IMG/VR virus record: IMGVR_UViG_3300030116_002459
Span: 1,211 to 28,776 of that record
DNA from: a virus
DNA length: 27,566 bases
Direction: 5' to 3' (one strand)
Below the pieces are notes generated by a model, which searched no databases, was not told the origin of the DNA, and saw nothing but the letters and a program-made list of their open reading frames with translations. Positions 1 through 7,103 of this stretch are shown piece after piece; within the stretch, counting starts at the first letter, position 1, and each line of letters begins with the position of its first letter. Both the position numbers and the translations under genes were made by a program.

Positions 1-121
1 CCGCCGCCACATGAGATGTTACATCTATTACCGCATCAACAAAGTATTCATCTCCTGAAACTCTAGGAGCAGTTGAACCTTTGTGGTCTGTTAATATTGT
101 TACTGTAAACGCTAAAGCCAA
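1..121 (-). CDS. Start of an unknown gene downstream of the capsid gene (partial)
   Basis: This is the first 40 codons of a gene that continues past the left edge. The start is a TTG at 121-119. It lies 4 nt after a strong GAGGTGAT ribosome binding site (133-126) that overlaps the capsid stop codon. The alternative TTG at 125 reads into a stop within about 20 codons, whereas this frame stays open to the edge. The predicted N-terminus begins ALAFTVTILTDHKG and looks like a beta-rich soluble protein. Position directly after the major capsid gene suggests a head decoration, head-completion or connector protein. That is inference from gene order; I recognise no family. Confidence 0.6.
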   Translation of the reverse strand, partial: MALAFTVTILTDHKGSTAPRVSGDEYFVDAVIDVTSHVAA

Positions 122-131
122 TCAAATCACC

Positions 132-1490
132 TCATTTTAGGTTGGTGATTTTTCCTTGTCCTCTAAAGAAAGTACAACCAGTTTCACCCATTGTTCTGTA
201 AAGTCCTCTGTTTCCAAGTACACCAACACCGAATGGGTTTCCATGATTGATACCATCTTCGAAGTATTGGGTTGGCTTCATAGTTGCAAACCATAAGTGG
301 TTAGTATCTAATAATAACATATCAGATAAACCGCTTGATGCTGAACCAGTCTTAGGCATATCCTTACAAGGAATTAGTGGAATGTCGTAGTATGTTGCTA
401 CTCTGAATCCGACTTCTTGACCTTTTACACCTTTTACACCGTTATGTGTAGGTATGATTTCTTTAGCATCCATGAATCTTTCTTGGCTTTGTAGCAAGTC
501 AGATAATGCTTGGATTGTATCATATCCTGTTAAGATAACATTTGGAGTTCCACCGTTCAATCGTAGGTTTTGGATAACATCATTGATTATACTTAATGTT
601 AAAACTCTACCTGCTGTTGCATATGATGAACCGTAGTTAACTACTGAATCCATGAATGATGCTCCGCTTGCTCTTGATGTGTTACCATAAAGAGTTGTTA
701 CATCAGCATCTAAATCAGCAATAGCAGATGAAACACTTGAAAGTCTATCAAGTTCACCACCGCTGTCTGATAATTCATCATTACTACTAACAATCTTCAA
801 TAGAGAAGTATAGTTTTCACGAATTCTTCCGCTTGAAGTATCTGCTCCAAGTGTATCATAGTTTTCAAGAGGCATTACTAGCATAACTGATTGAGATTCT
901 GCATGGAATTTACCCATATCTTCACGAATAAGTTTTCTAATATCTCCAACACCGTCATCAATCTTTGCCATTTCTGCCGCTAATTCACTGTAGTCAAACA
1001 TGTGAGCAACAATTTTTGGATTCATGTATAGAGTTGTATATTCAGGAGCCAATGCTTTCAGTTGTGTACTGTCTAATGCTTCATTTTCTCCAACACCACC
1101 AATTAAGTCACCATCAGGACTTGCCGCACCTTGAGCGCCAGTTCCAGTTGTAGCACCAACGGAGAATGCCGCCGCTGAACCACCTTGAGGTCTGTTAGTC
1201 ATTACTCTCCATCCACTTGATGTGTATGGCCTTTTAGGTAGAATAGATAATGGGTTTATTTCTTGGTTAATCATTGACCAAACTTTTTGTCCATATACTA
1301 TGTTGTAAAGTGCAGTTAGGTTATTACCTGCTGTACCGTTTAATGTTAATGCTGTGTCACTAGAACCAGTAAATCCACTGTTAATAGAACCAACAATACC
1401 AGCACTTTTCAACAATCCATTCCCAGTACCACCTATGTTACCATAAGTAGCCGCTTCTAAATCTCTTATTGTGTTTATGTATTTTGTCAT
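132..1490 (-). CDS. Major capsid protein, HK97 fold (probable)
   Basis: This 452-aa protein is the probable shell subunit of the virus head. It follows the protease-scaffold gene by 14 nt, the usual order in HK97-type head modules. Its composition is capsid-like: rich in Gly, Ala, Ser, Thr and Asn, without Cys-rich or enzymatic motifs. A helical stretch around residues 175-205 (IREDMGKFHAESQSVM) resembles the spine-helix region. The C-terminal third (NVILTGYDTIQAL through FFRGQGKITNLK) contains the stretch that typically runs from the P domain back into the A domain. The start is chosen at the ATG at 1490, because GGAAGTGA lies just upstream. A GTG three codons earlier overlaps that site. It lacks the W-E-D-I-L-K tag found on many neighbours. 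Identification rests on context and general resemblance, since HK97 capsid sequences diverge strongly. Confidence 0.85.
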   Translation of the reverse strand: MTKYINTIRDLEAATYGNIGGTGNGLLKSAGIVGSINSGFTGSSDTALTLNGTAGNNLTALYNIVYGQKVWSMINQEINPLSILPKRPYTSSGWRVMTNRPQGGSAAAFSVGATTGTGAQGAASPDGDLIGGVGENEALDSTQLKALAPEYTTLYMNPKIVAHMFDYSELAAEMAKIDDGVGDIRKLIREDMGKFHAESQSVMLVMPLENYDTLGADTSSGRIRENYTSLLKIVSSNDELSDSGGELDRLSSVSSAIADLDADVTTLYGNTSRASGASFMDSVVNYGSSYATAGRVLTLSIINDVIQNLRLNGGTPNVILTGYDTIQALSDLLQSQERFMDAKEIIPTHNGVKGVKGQEVGFRVATYYDIPLIPCKDMPKTGSASSGLSDMLLLDTNHLWFATMKPTQYFEDGINHGNPFGVGVLGNRGLYRTMGETGCTFFRGQGKITNLK

Positions 1491-1504
1491 TTTATTCACT
1501 TCCT

Positions 1505-2155
1505 TTAAATTTGGCCCTCCAGCCTTTCAACTAGAGCATTTATATCGCTCCAATCCATTTTAGCGATTTCATCGCCTGATGGAATATTAAGTTCTGCAAC
1601 TACTTCTTCTTGTTTCCTAATTACAGTTTCTTTTTCTTCTTTTAATGATTTTAAAAGGGAACTAAATTGTTCTTTTAATTCTGCTACTTCTGCTTTAGCA
1701 TCGTAGTTTGCCTTTTCAATTTCTTCAGTCTTTGCTACCATCTCAGCATCGAATCTTGTTTGGAACTGATTTTTAACTGCTTCATAAGCCGCTTTTTCCA
1801 ATTGTTCTGCTTTAAATTCTGCATAAGCCTTTTCTAAGTTTTCAGGGGATAAATCTAATGTAGACTGGTCATCGAACTTAGCCATGTATTTACCGTCTAA
1901 TTGAGGATGAGGGTCATCCACATATTCTCCAGCGTTTCCAGCATCTATATGTCCTGTAGCCAAATCGGGTCTTGATTTTGCTTCCATGTCATCATCAGCC
2001 TTTTCTGAATGCATTCCTTTTTCATCCATAGCCTTTTCTTCCATGTCTTCTTTTTCGTGCATCATTCCATGACCTTTATCTTCCATGTCTTCTTTTTCTT
2101 CATCCATGTTGTATTGCATGTTTTCTTCCATTTCTTCTTTCTCTAGGTTTGACAT
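1505..2155 (-). CDS. Scaffold protein from an internal in-frame start
   Basis: An ATG at codon 235 of the protease-scaffold gene is preceded by AAGGAGGAA, seven bases upstream of the start, one of the strongest ribosome binding sites in the window. Translation from here would give a 216-aa protein starting MSNLEKEEMEEN. It would contain the acidic Met-rich segment, the coiled coil and the C-terminal module, but no protease. Nested protease/scaffold pairs of this kind are known from lambda (C and Nu3). Such a nested start supplies scaffold in excess over protease. What is seen is the site and the frame; that it is used is inference. The site also encodes Glu-Gly-Gly-Thr-Glu, so it could be fortuitous, but the domain boundary falls exactly here. 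Confidence 0.6.
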   Translation of the reverse strand: MSNLEKEEMEENMQYNMDEEKEDMEDKGHGMMHEKEDMEEKAMDEKGMHSEKADDDMEAKSRPDLATGHIDAGNAGEYVDDPHPQLDGKYMAKFDDQSTLDLSPENLEKAYAEFKAEQLEKAAYEAVKNQFQTRFDAEMVAKTEEIEKANYDAKAEVAELKEQFSSLLKSLKEEKETVIRKQEEVVAELNIPSGDEIAKMDWSDINALVERLEGQI

Positions 2156-2857
2156 CTCTGTTCCTCCTTCTGATAAAGCAACGTTTTTCATCATCTTCTT
2201 TATATGCTTTTCCGTTATTTCTGGATTTTGGGATAAAATTTCACCTTTAGTTTCATCTCCGTTTATCCTTTCTAAAGTTTTATTGAGTTCACCTATGGCT
2301 TTCTCTAAATCATTAATTTTATTTTCTTTATCCATTTTAAGAATATCAAACTTGGCTTCAGGGTTTATTCCCTTTTCACAAATAGTTACTTCATGAAGTT
2401 CCAATTTAGAAATTTCATTATAGTCACCATATTCTTCATGTTTCTTTTTTCTCTTTTCTAGTGCTTGACCACCTATACTAAAAGAACGTAGACTTCCATT
2501 TCTTATTTCACGACCAACTTCTTTAGCCTTTTCAATGTCTTCTCTCATTTTAATAACTACAAAAAAACCTACATCATCCACTTGTGTCTTCCAAAGTTTT
2601 CCTGTCTTATCCCTGTAACTGGGAATAACTTCTCCAACCTGAACATTAGAATGGTTTGTCATTACGTTTCTAAATTTTGTAATTTTCATATATTTACCTA
2701 CGGCTTCTCCTAGTGCTTCTAAAGTGATTAAATCGTTTTGTTTATCAACCATTTCAATAGAAGCATATCCACCTATAACTAAGTTATCAGATTTTAAAAT
2801 ACTAAAAGAATCATTCCTAATAGGATTAACTGATTTAAATACAGCGGTTGCACTCAT
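1505..2857 (-). CDS. Prohead serine protease (XkdF/S78-like) fused to scaffold
   Basis: This 450-aa protein combines a maturation protease with a scaffold. Residues 25-175 look like a herpesvirus/HK97-type prohead protease. His69 in VMTNHSNVQVGE, Ser127 (or Ser125) in GSLRSFSIGG and Glu156 in LHEVTIC are the probable catalytic residues. The following INPEAKFDI matches the usual Asn-Pro-x-Ala end of the fold. Residues 180-230 are a helical linker. Residues 235-293 are extremely rich in Met, Glu, Asp and Lys, with EKEDMEDK/EKEDMEEK repeats. Residues 335-422 are predicted coiled coil, as in delta-domain scaffolds. The last 26 residues (425-450) are nearly repeated at the end of the 78-aa protein at 5560-5796 and resemble the cargo tag. 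Known for the family: the protease cleaves scaffold and capsid after procapsid assembly and then itself. A second internal start probably makes the scaffold alone. Confidence 0.88.
   Translation of the reverse strand: MSATAVFKSVNPIRNDSFSILKSDNLVIGGYASIEMVDKQNDLITLEALGEAVGKYMKITKFRNVMTNHSNVQVGEVIPSYRDKTGKLWKTQVDDVGFFVVIKMREDIEKAKEVGREIRNGSLRSFSIGGQALEKRKKKHEEYGDYNEISKLELHEVTICEKGINPEAKFDILKMDKENKINDLEKAIGELNKTLERINGDETKGEILSQNPEITEKHIKKMMKNVALSEGGTEMSNLEKEEMEENMQYNMDEEKEDMEDKGHGMMHEKEDMEEKAMDEKGMHSEKADDDMEAKSRPDLATGHIDAGNAGEYVDDPHPQLDGKYMAKFDDQSTLDLSPENLEKAYAEFKAEQLEKAAYEAVKNQFQTRFDAEMVAKTEEIEKANYDAKAEVAELKEQFSSLLKSLKEEKETVIRKQEEVVAELNIPSGDEIAKMDWSDINALVERLEGQI
1508..1585 (-). other. Scaffold C-terminal module related to the cargo tag
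   Basis: This encodes residues 425-450 of the protease-scaffold. The pattern I-P-x-x-D-x-I-A-K-M-x-W-x-D-I-N-x-L-V-x-R-L is shared with the C-terminus of the 78-aa protein (5563-5637). Its centre, M-D-W-S-D-I-N, resembles the M-S-W-E-D-I-L start of the tagged proteins. In HK97- and P22-type viruses the scaffold C-terminus commonly contacts the capsid protein, so this may be a shell-binding tail (inference). Confidence 0.6.
2161..2169 (-). promoter_or_regulatory. Internal ribosome binding site for the scaffold
   Basis: The minus strand reads AAGGAGGAA here, with GGAGG seven bases upstream of the in-frame ATG at 2155-2153. Full complementarity to the CCTCC of 16S rRNA inside a coding region, at the protease/scaffold boundary, supports an independent scaffold start. 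Confidence 0.55.
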
Positions 2858-2884
2858 GTTTATTACTTCTTAGAAGGAACTATA

Positions 2885-5353
2885 TTAATTGTTTCCTAAT
2901 TCAGAATACTTATCTTCTCTTATATCCCATTTACCATCGTCTGTTTTAGGGTCAACAGGTTCAGTCTCTACTCCAGTCCAAGCGAGCCATTTACTTTCAC
3001 CCTTAACAGGTATAACTCTTACATGGAATTTAGTTTCAAACTTATTTCCCTCTAACATGTATTCATGGTAGCCATCCCTTTGAACTCCTAACTTAACTTT
3101 ACCTGAATCAATTAATTTTCCCTTTCTAAATTTAGTTTCGACTTTAGCGGGGAACTTTCCAGATTTACCAAACAGGGAAAAAATATCATCCTCTTCTTCT
3201 ATATCTATTTCCCAACCAATAAGTTCTTTATCTAATTTAAACATTATAGATAAGTTATCATCTTCTTTACGATATACTTTAAATTCACCCTCTCTATATT
3301 GTTTAGGTGTTTCATATTTTTCTATCATATCATATTCTGGAAAAAACTTATTCTCTTCTTTATCATAAGTTATATCTTCTAAATTTTTCATCCAATTTTG
3401 AAGGTCTTTAGATTTAGAATTAAAAATATTATTGAATTCCTTTAGATGTTCCCGTTTAACATATTCTTCTATTTTAGAAAAAGAAAGACCATCTTTATGT
3501 TTCATTAAGAAGTTTTTAATCGCAACTCTAAATTTAGCCTTTTGAGTCTTCAACATATCTTGTATTTGTTCTTTCCAAATATCAATATCCAGTGCGGCAT
3601 TTTTAGCCATTAAATTATTTTCTTCAAAAGTATAAGAGGTAAAACCATCTAATTCAGATTTTAATATAGTAGCACTACCATGAATAGTATCAGTAATCGA
3701 ATAACCTTTTTCTAAAGCCTCTATAGTATAATTGAGGGATTTATCAGTATCATTTGCTAAGAACTCTAAAGTAATTATTTTGTCTGGAAGTTTAACTTCA
3801 GGTATCTCTATTACTTCAGCAGATATTACTTTATATCCATTACTATCTTTTTTAACCTCACTAATTTTTACTCTTACTATATCTCCAATATCGACATTAG
3901 TATTAGTTGGTTTAGTTTTACCAACATTAATATATTCTCTATCATCTACAGTTTTTGTATTTTTAAAATCATCTTTATCGGTTAAAGGACCAGCACCTAA
4001 CTCATAAACAGATTTATTTGACTTAGCAGTTTTATTTAACACTATTAAATCTAAATCTACAAACTTTTTCCATTTAACCCACTTTGGATTTTTCTTAGTT
4101 CCTATAAAGTAAGTAGATGTTTTATCCTTAATAACAACTCCTTCCGCTGTTGGTATCTTCATAATTTCTTCAGCATACTCTTTTACTTCTTTAATAGAAT
4201 CAGCATATCTAGTATCTTTTTTAGAAGGAAATGCTAAGAGTTCATCTGAATGTGTTGAATAATTATTGAACAAAATGGTCATTCTTTCTTCTAATTCTGC
4301 TTCATGTAATTCTTTATCTTCATGCCTCATAATATCAAACACATGCGCTCTTAAAATTAACTCCTCTTTTTTATCGCCTTTAATATATTCAATCACCTTT
4401 GCTCTAGGTAAATGATTTTCCTTATTGAATAATAACAATTCACCATCAAGAATACAATCACCGAAATGTTTTGCTTTCATTATCTTAACTTGTTCGGGGC
4501 ATTTACTGGTTATATCGTCACCCTCAAAGGAATAAATTTTAACCTGTTCATCTATTTTATGAATCTGTATTCTCATACCATCATATTTTTCTTGAACAAC
4601 CCACTCACCAGTAAACCCTAAAAGTTCTTTTAAATCATCTATTTCAAAAATACGATACATCGGTTTGTTAGGAACTAAGAAATGAGAATCAGCCTTTTCT
4701 GCTTTTTGCAAACTAACTAAGTTATCCCAATTTTTCGAACTATGGTGAGAAATATATATTTTTTCTAATAACTTTTTAGCGCCTTTATATTTTCCTTCTA
4801 TTCTTTTAGTATCTTTACCATCACCATAATGCTCTACAATAAAATCTATTACATCTTTTTCTTCTAAGTTTAGTCCCTTTATCCCTGCACTAATAGTATC
4901 GGGTTCAATATCATGCTCTTTCCAAGCATCTTCACTTAACTCTTTATCATGTATTCTGATAGCCCAATGAATAAACTTAGCAAATAAACTTTCATCTTCC
5001 ATCAATTTATCTAGTAATTCATCTTTATACTTTTTAACAAATGGGTCTTTTACCATTTCAGAAGAATATCTTAATTCTTTTATTTGTTCGTATATTTTTC
5101 TAGCGTCATTACTTTCAGGGTCTTCAGCCTCATTAGAAAATAAATCTTTTTCGTTAATAGTTCGTTTTATTTCTTTAGAGAAATCATCTATGTCATCCCA
5201 TTGTTTCCTTAAAGTTTTAATTTCACTTACCCATTTTTTACCATAAGTTTTCTTATCCGATAAAGCAGATAAGTATGACATTCTCATTTTTTCAAAAAAT
5301 TGAATTATTCTTACCGTCAAAACATCTTTATCTTTTTGAAGTAAGAGAGGCAC
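2885..5353 (-). CDS. ATP-dependent DNA ligase with long C-terminal extension
   Basis: This 822-aa enzyme should seal nicks in duplex DNA using ATP. The nucleotidyltransferase core is intact: motif I EKYDGMR with catalytic Lys256, LDGELL at 302-307, motif III HVFDIM at 337-342, motif IV AEGVVIKD at 403-410 with Glu404, and motif V KWVKWKK at 424-430. Residues 85-225 resemble the N-terminal DNA-binding domain of archaeal/eukaryal LigI-type ligases. Residues 431-520 form the OB domain (VDIGDIVRVKISEV). About 300 extra residues follow. The last part (690-795; FKVYRKEDDN through KWLAWTG) recalls the LigD 3'-phosphoesterase fold, but the His-x-Asp-x-Arg metal motif is not visible. The start is a GTG five bases after GGTGAT. 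Its place between head genes, not in a replication module, is unusual. It carries no cargo tag. Confidence 0.92.
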   Translation of the reverse strand: MPLLLQKDKDVLTVRIIQFFEKMRMSYLSALSDKKTYGKKWVSEIKTLRKQWDDIDDFSKEIKRTINEKDLFSNEAEDPESNDARKIYEQIKELRYSSEMVKDPFVKKYKDELLDKLMEDESLFAKFIHWAIRIHDKELSEDAWKEHDIEPDTISAGIKGLNLEEKDVIDFIVEHYGDGKDTKRIEGKYKGAKKLLEKIYISHHSSKNWDNLVSLQKAEKADSHFLVPNKPMYRIFEIDDLKELLGFTGEWVVQEKYDGMRIQIHKIDEQVKIYSFEGDDITSKCPEQVKIMKAKHFGDCILDGELLLFNKENHLPRAKVIEYIKGDKKEELILRAHVFDIMRHEDKELHEAELEERMTILFNNYSTHSDELLAFPSKKDTRYADSIKEVKEYAEEIMKIPTAEGVVIKDKTSTYFIGTKKNPKWVKWKKFVDLDLIVLNKTAKSNKSVYELGAGPLTDKDDFKNTKTVDDREYINVGKTKPTNTNVDIGDIVRVKISEVKKDSNGYKVISAEVIEIPEVKLPDKIITLEFLANDTDKSLNYTIEALEKGYSITDTIHGSATILKSELDGFTSYTFEENNLMAKNAALDIDIWKEQIQDMLKTQKAKFRVAIKNFLMKHKDGLSFSKIEEYVKREHLKEFNNIFNSKSKDLQNWMKNLEDITYDKEENKFFPEYDMIEKYETPKQYREGEFKVYRKEDDNLSIMFKLDKELIGWEIDIEEEDDIFSLFGKSGKFPAKVETKFRKGKLIDSGKVKLGVQRDGYHEYMLEGNKFETKFHVRVIPVKGESKWLAWTGVETEPVDPKTDDGKWDIREDKYSELGNN

Positions 5354-5363
5354 ACGTAATCAC

Positions 5364-5558
5364 CTACTTTTTCTTATTAGCACCAGCGTAAACTCTTTCT
5401 CCAGCCTTTACATCTTGTCCCTTTTCTTCTTCAGAAAGATGTCCAACACCTAATTCTTTAGGTTTGGCCTTTTCACCCTTAGTTCTTTTTACTTTCATTT
5501 CTTCGCCAATGACGAATTTTTTTAGTTCTTCCATATATTCTTGTGTGTATCTACTCAT
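5364..5558 (-). CDS. Small basic protein, unknown
   Basis: This 64-aa soluble protein begins MSRYTQEYMEELKKF, a short amphipathic helix, followed by a Lys/Glu-rich disordered-looking tail ending in NKKK. The ATG at 5558 is preferred. AGGTGG lies 7 nt upstream, overlapping the preceding stop region, while an upstream GTG is part of that site itself. It sits between the scaffold-tailed 78-aa gene and the DNA ligase, in the head operon. I recognise no family, and no cargo tag is present. It might be a small internal head protein, by context only. Confidence 0.7.
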   Translation of the reverse strand: MSRYTQEYMEELKKFVIGEEMKVKRTKGEKAKPKELGVGHLSEEEKGQDVKAGERVYAGANKKK

Positions 5559-5559
5559 T

Positions 5560-5796
5560 TTAATTACCACCTAATCTGTCTACTAAATCATTTATATCAT
5601 CCCAACTCATCTTAGCAATTGTATCTGAATCTGGAATATCAGACCTTTTACCCATTGCTGGAACTGGAGTATTACTTGTAACCATTCCTGATTTCATTAA
5701 AATATTATCATTATTATAAACAGTCCTTTCTATTTCTTTTACTCTACTTACTAATTCTTTTAGTAAGTCCATCATTTCATTATTTTCCTCTGTCAT
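5560..5796 (-). CDS. Small protein carrying the scaffold C-terminal module
   Basis: This 78-aa protein has three parts. Residues 4-30 form a helical coiled-coil-like segment (MMDLLKELVSRVKEIERTV). A Pro/Gly-containing linker follows. Residues 54-78 match the last 26 residues of the protease-scaffold at 14 or more positions (I-P, D, I-A-K-M, W, D-I-N, L-V, R-L). It behaves like a minimal second scaffold or a scaffold-competing assembly factor that would dock at the same site as the main scaffold. That is inference from the shared tail. It overlaps the upstream gene by 4 nt and has GGAGGATG before its ATG. It lies four genes upstream of the capsid gene. No known family is recognised. Confidence 0.85.
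   Translation of the reverse strand: MTEENNEMMDLLKELVSRVKEIERTVYNNDNILMKSGMVTSNTPVPAMGKRSDIPDSDTIAKMSWDDINDLVDRLGGN
5563..5637 (-). other. Second copy of the scaffold-type C-terminal module
   Basis: This encodes residues 54-78 of the small protein. It aligns without gaps to residues 425-446 of the protease-scaffold through I-P-x-x-D-x-I-A-K-M-x-W-x-D-I-N-x-L-V-x-R-L. Confidence 0.65.
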
Positions 5797-6137
5797 TTTT
5801 CATCCTCCCTTAAACTACCAGCACTCTTTGGATATACTATTTTTCTTACTTGACGATACAGTTGTTCATACTGCTTACGGAGTTTGCTCGCAGTAGCGAC
5901 CATATCAACGTTTTGCTCATTAATAGATTTCATTCGCTTTTTCATCTTATCATCATCTTTAACCAAATCAAGTTCTTCCATCATACTAATCAAATCCCCT
6001 AACTGTGTAAAGTCTTGACCGAAATACTCAGAAGGTTCTGCCGCTTGAAGTGTTTTCTTTAATCTCTTTTTTTGTTTAGAATCTAAAGCATTAAGAATTT
6101 TACTTTCCTCTTTAATTAACACATATTCCCATGTCAT
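5793..6137 (-). CDS. Tagged helical protein, unknown
   Basis: This 114-aa protein starts MTWEYVLIKEE, a variant of the recurring tag. The rest is almost entirely helical and highly charged: a basic patch KQKKRLKKTLQ near residues 22-32, then a long helix rich in Met, Lys and Asp, then KLRKQYEQLYRQVRKIV. No Cys, membrane segment or enzyme motif is seen. It overlaps its neighbours on both sides by 4 nt (ATGA), so translation is probably coupled. A ribosome site GGAGAGGAAATG precedes the start. The function is unknown; the tag suggests it joins the same compartment or structure as the other tagged proteins. Confidence 0.85.
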   Translation of the reverse strand: MTWEYVLIKEESKILNALDSKQKKRLKKTLQAAEPSEYFGQDFTQLGDLISMMEELDLVKDDDKMKKRMKSINEQNVDMVATASKLRKQYEQLYRQVRKIVYPKSAGSLREDEK

Positions 6138-6427
6138 ACCATTTCCTCTCCATCTTCAGTAATTATCATCTCATCTCCATCCTCATCATCATAAGTAATC
6201 GACCACATGTAACCCCCGTATTCAATCTCTTTAGGTTCGCCGTCAAGACCTTCTTCTGCTTCATCCATTAATTTTTCAGCCATTTTTATAGCCCCTTCTT
6301 TGGTGTCCATAATTTCTTCTTCGATATTCATTGGCGGATAAGGTCTACCACTTTTAGTATAGAAAGTTAGTAATATGTTAAATTTTTGTATTTTAACATC
6401 TCGTTTCAATATATCTTCCCAAGTCAT
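6134..6427 (-). CDS. Tagged acidic protein, unknown
   Basis: This 97-aa protein opens with the perfect tag MTWEDILK. A beta-like stretch (KIQKFNILLTFYTK) and a helix (IKMAEKLMDEAEEG) follow. The C-terminal half is strongly acidic, with short strands (YGGYMWSITYDDEDG, EMIITEDGEEM). It overlaps both neighbours by 4 nt. I recognise no family. The alternating strand/helix pattern suggests a small folded alpha/beta domain attached to the tag. It belongs to a run of four tagged genes (5793-7103) between the 1152-aa protein and the scaffold-tailed protein. Confidence 0.85.
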   Translation of the reverse strand: MTWEDILKRDVKIQKFNILLTFYTKSGRPYPPMNIEEEIMDTKEGAIKMAEKLMDEAEEGLDGEPKEIEYGGYMWSITYDDEDGDEMIITEDGEEMV

Positions 6428-6822
6428 TGTAATCTCTCCGTTAGTTCATCTTTATCTTCATATAAAGCAGATGTTAATCTATCAAAATACATCGTTGGCT
6501 GTGGCGGCTCCATAGAGTGCGCATCCATAAATGCGATTCGGCCCGCAATAGACTCATCTAAACTTTTAATTACTTCATTTATATATTTATTATATTTATT
6601 ATTTTTATCGGCCATTAGTACAGGAAATTTATCAAGTTCTTTTCTAAACTCTCTTAACATGTCATCATCTTCCTCCACTATTTTCTCTACTCTAACTGCA
6701 TAATCATACATCAAAGACTCATATTTTTTTGTCAATGAAAAAAGTTTATTGATTTCTTTTAGCCTAGTTTGCGCATCTTTTTTTTGTTGAGGTATATCCT
6801 TTAATATATCTTCCCAAGTCAT
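6424..6822 (-). CDS. Tagged helical protein, unknown
   Basis: This 132-aa protein starts with the perfect tag MTWEDILK. Two long predicted helices follow (residues 15-70), such as KKYESLMYDYAVRVEKIVEE. A third helix (KYNKYINEVIKSLDESI) and a short tail with PPQPTMYF come next. It looks like a helical bundle or coiled coil. ATGA overlaps join it to both neighbours, and GGGGAGGAAGT lies upstream of the start. No family is recognised. The DNA over the tag is nearly identical to the tag DNA of the genes at 24219 and 24613. Confidence 0.85.
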   Translation of the reverse strand: MTWEDILKDIPQQKKDAQTRLKEINKLFSLTKKYESLMYDYAVRVEKIVEEDDDMLREFRKELDKFPVLMADKNNKYNKYINEVIKSLDESIAGRIAFMDAHSMEPPQPTMYFDRLTSALYEDKDELTERLQ

Positions 6823-7103
6823 AGTACTTCCTCCCCATTTTGGTTTTTTGCCAATCTTCCCATTCCAAATTGTCGTGTCGCCTCATGGCCGATTGCAGGT
6901 TGAGGGGCCGAAGTGACGGACCTACCCACACCATACCTTTCTTTTAATTGACTTATTAATCTATTAATGTTAATACTTGCTCCCATTGGGCTATTAATTC
7001 TACTTGAAAATTCTCTAATCGCTCTTTCAGGTAAACCTCTTAAAGCGGGGTATGTTCTTATTAGACCTTGAATATCTATTTTTAGTATATCTTCCCAACC
7101 CAT
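6819..7103 (-). CDS. Tagged small protein, unknown
   Basis: This 94-aa protein begins MGWEDILKIDIQGL. After the tag it has short helices (GLPERAIREFSSRI, NRLISQLKERY), then a Gly/Ala/Pro/Gln-rich flexible tail (SAPQPAIGHEATRQFGMGRL). The start has GGTGAAC seven bases upstream and follows the 1152-aa gene, whose stop it directly abuts. It is the first of the tagged run 7103-5793. No family is recognised. Flexible Gly/Ala tails are frequent in internal virion proteins, but this is only suggestive. Confidence 0.85.
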   Translation of the reverse strand: MGWEDILKIDIQGLIRTYPALRGLPERAIREFSSRINSPMGASININRLISQLKERYGVGRSVTSAPQPAIGHEATRQFGMGRLAKNQNGEEVL

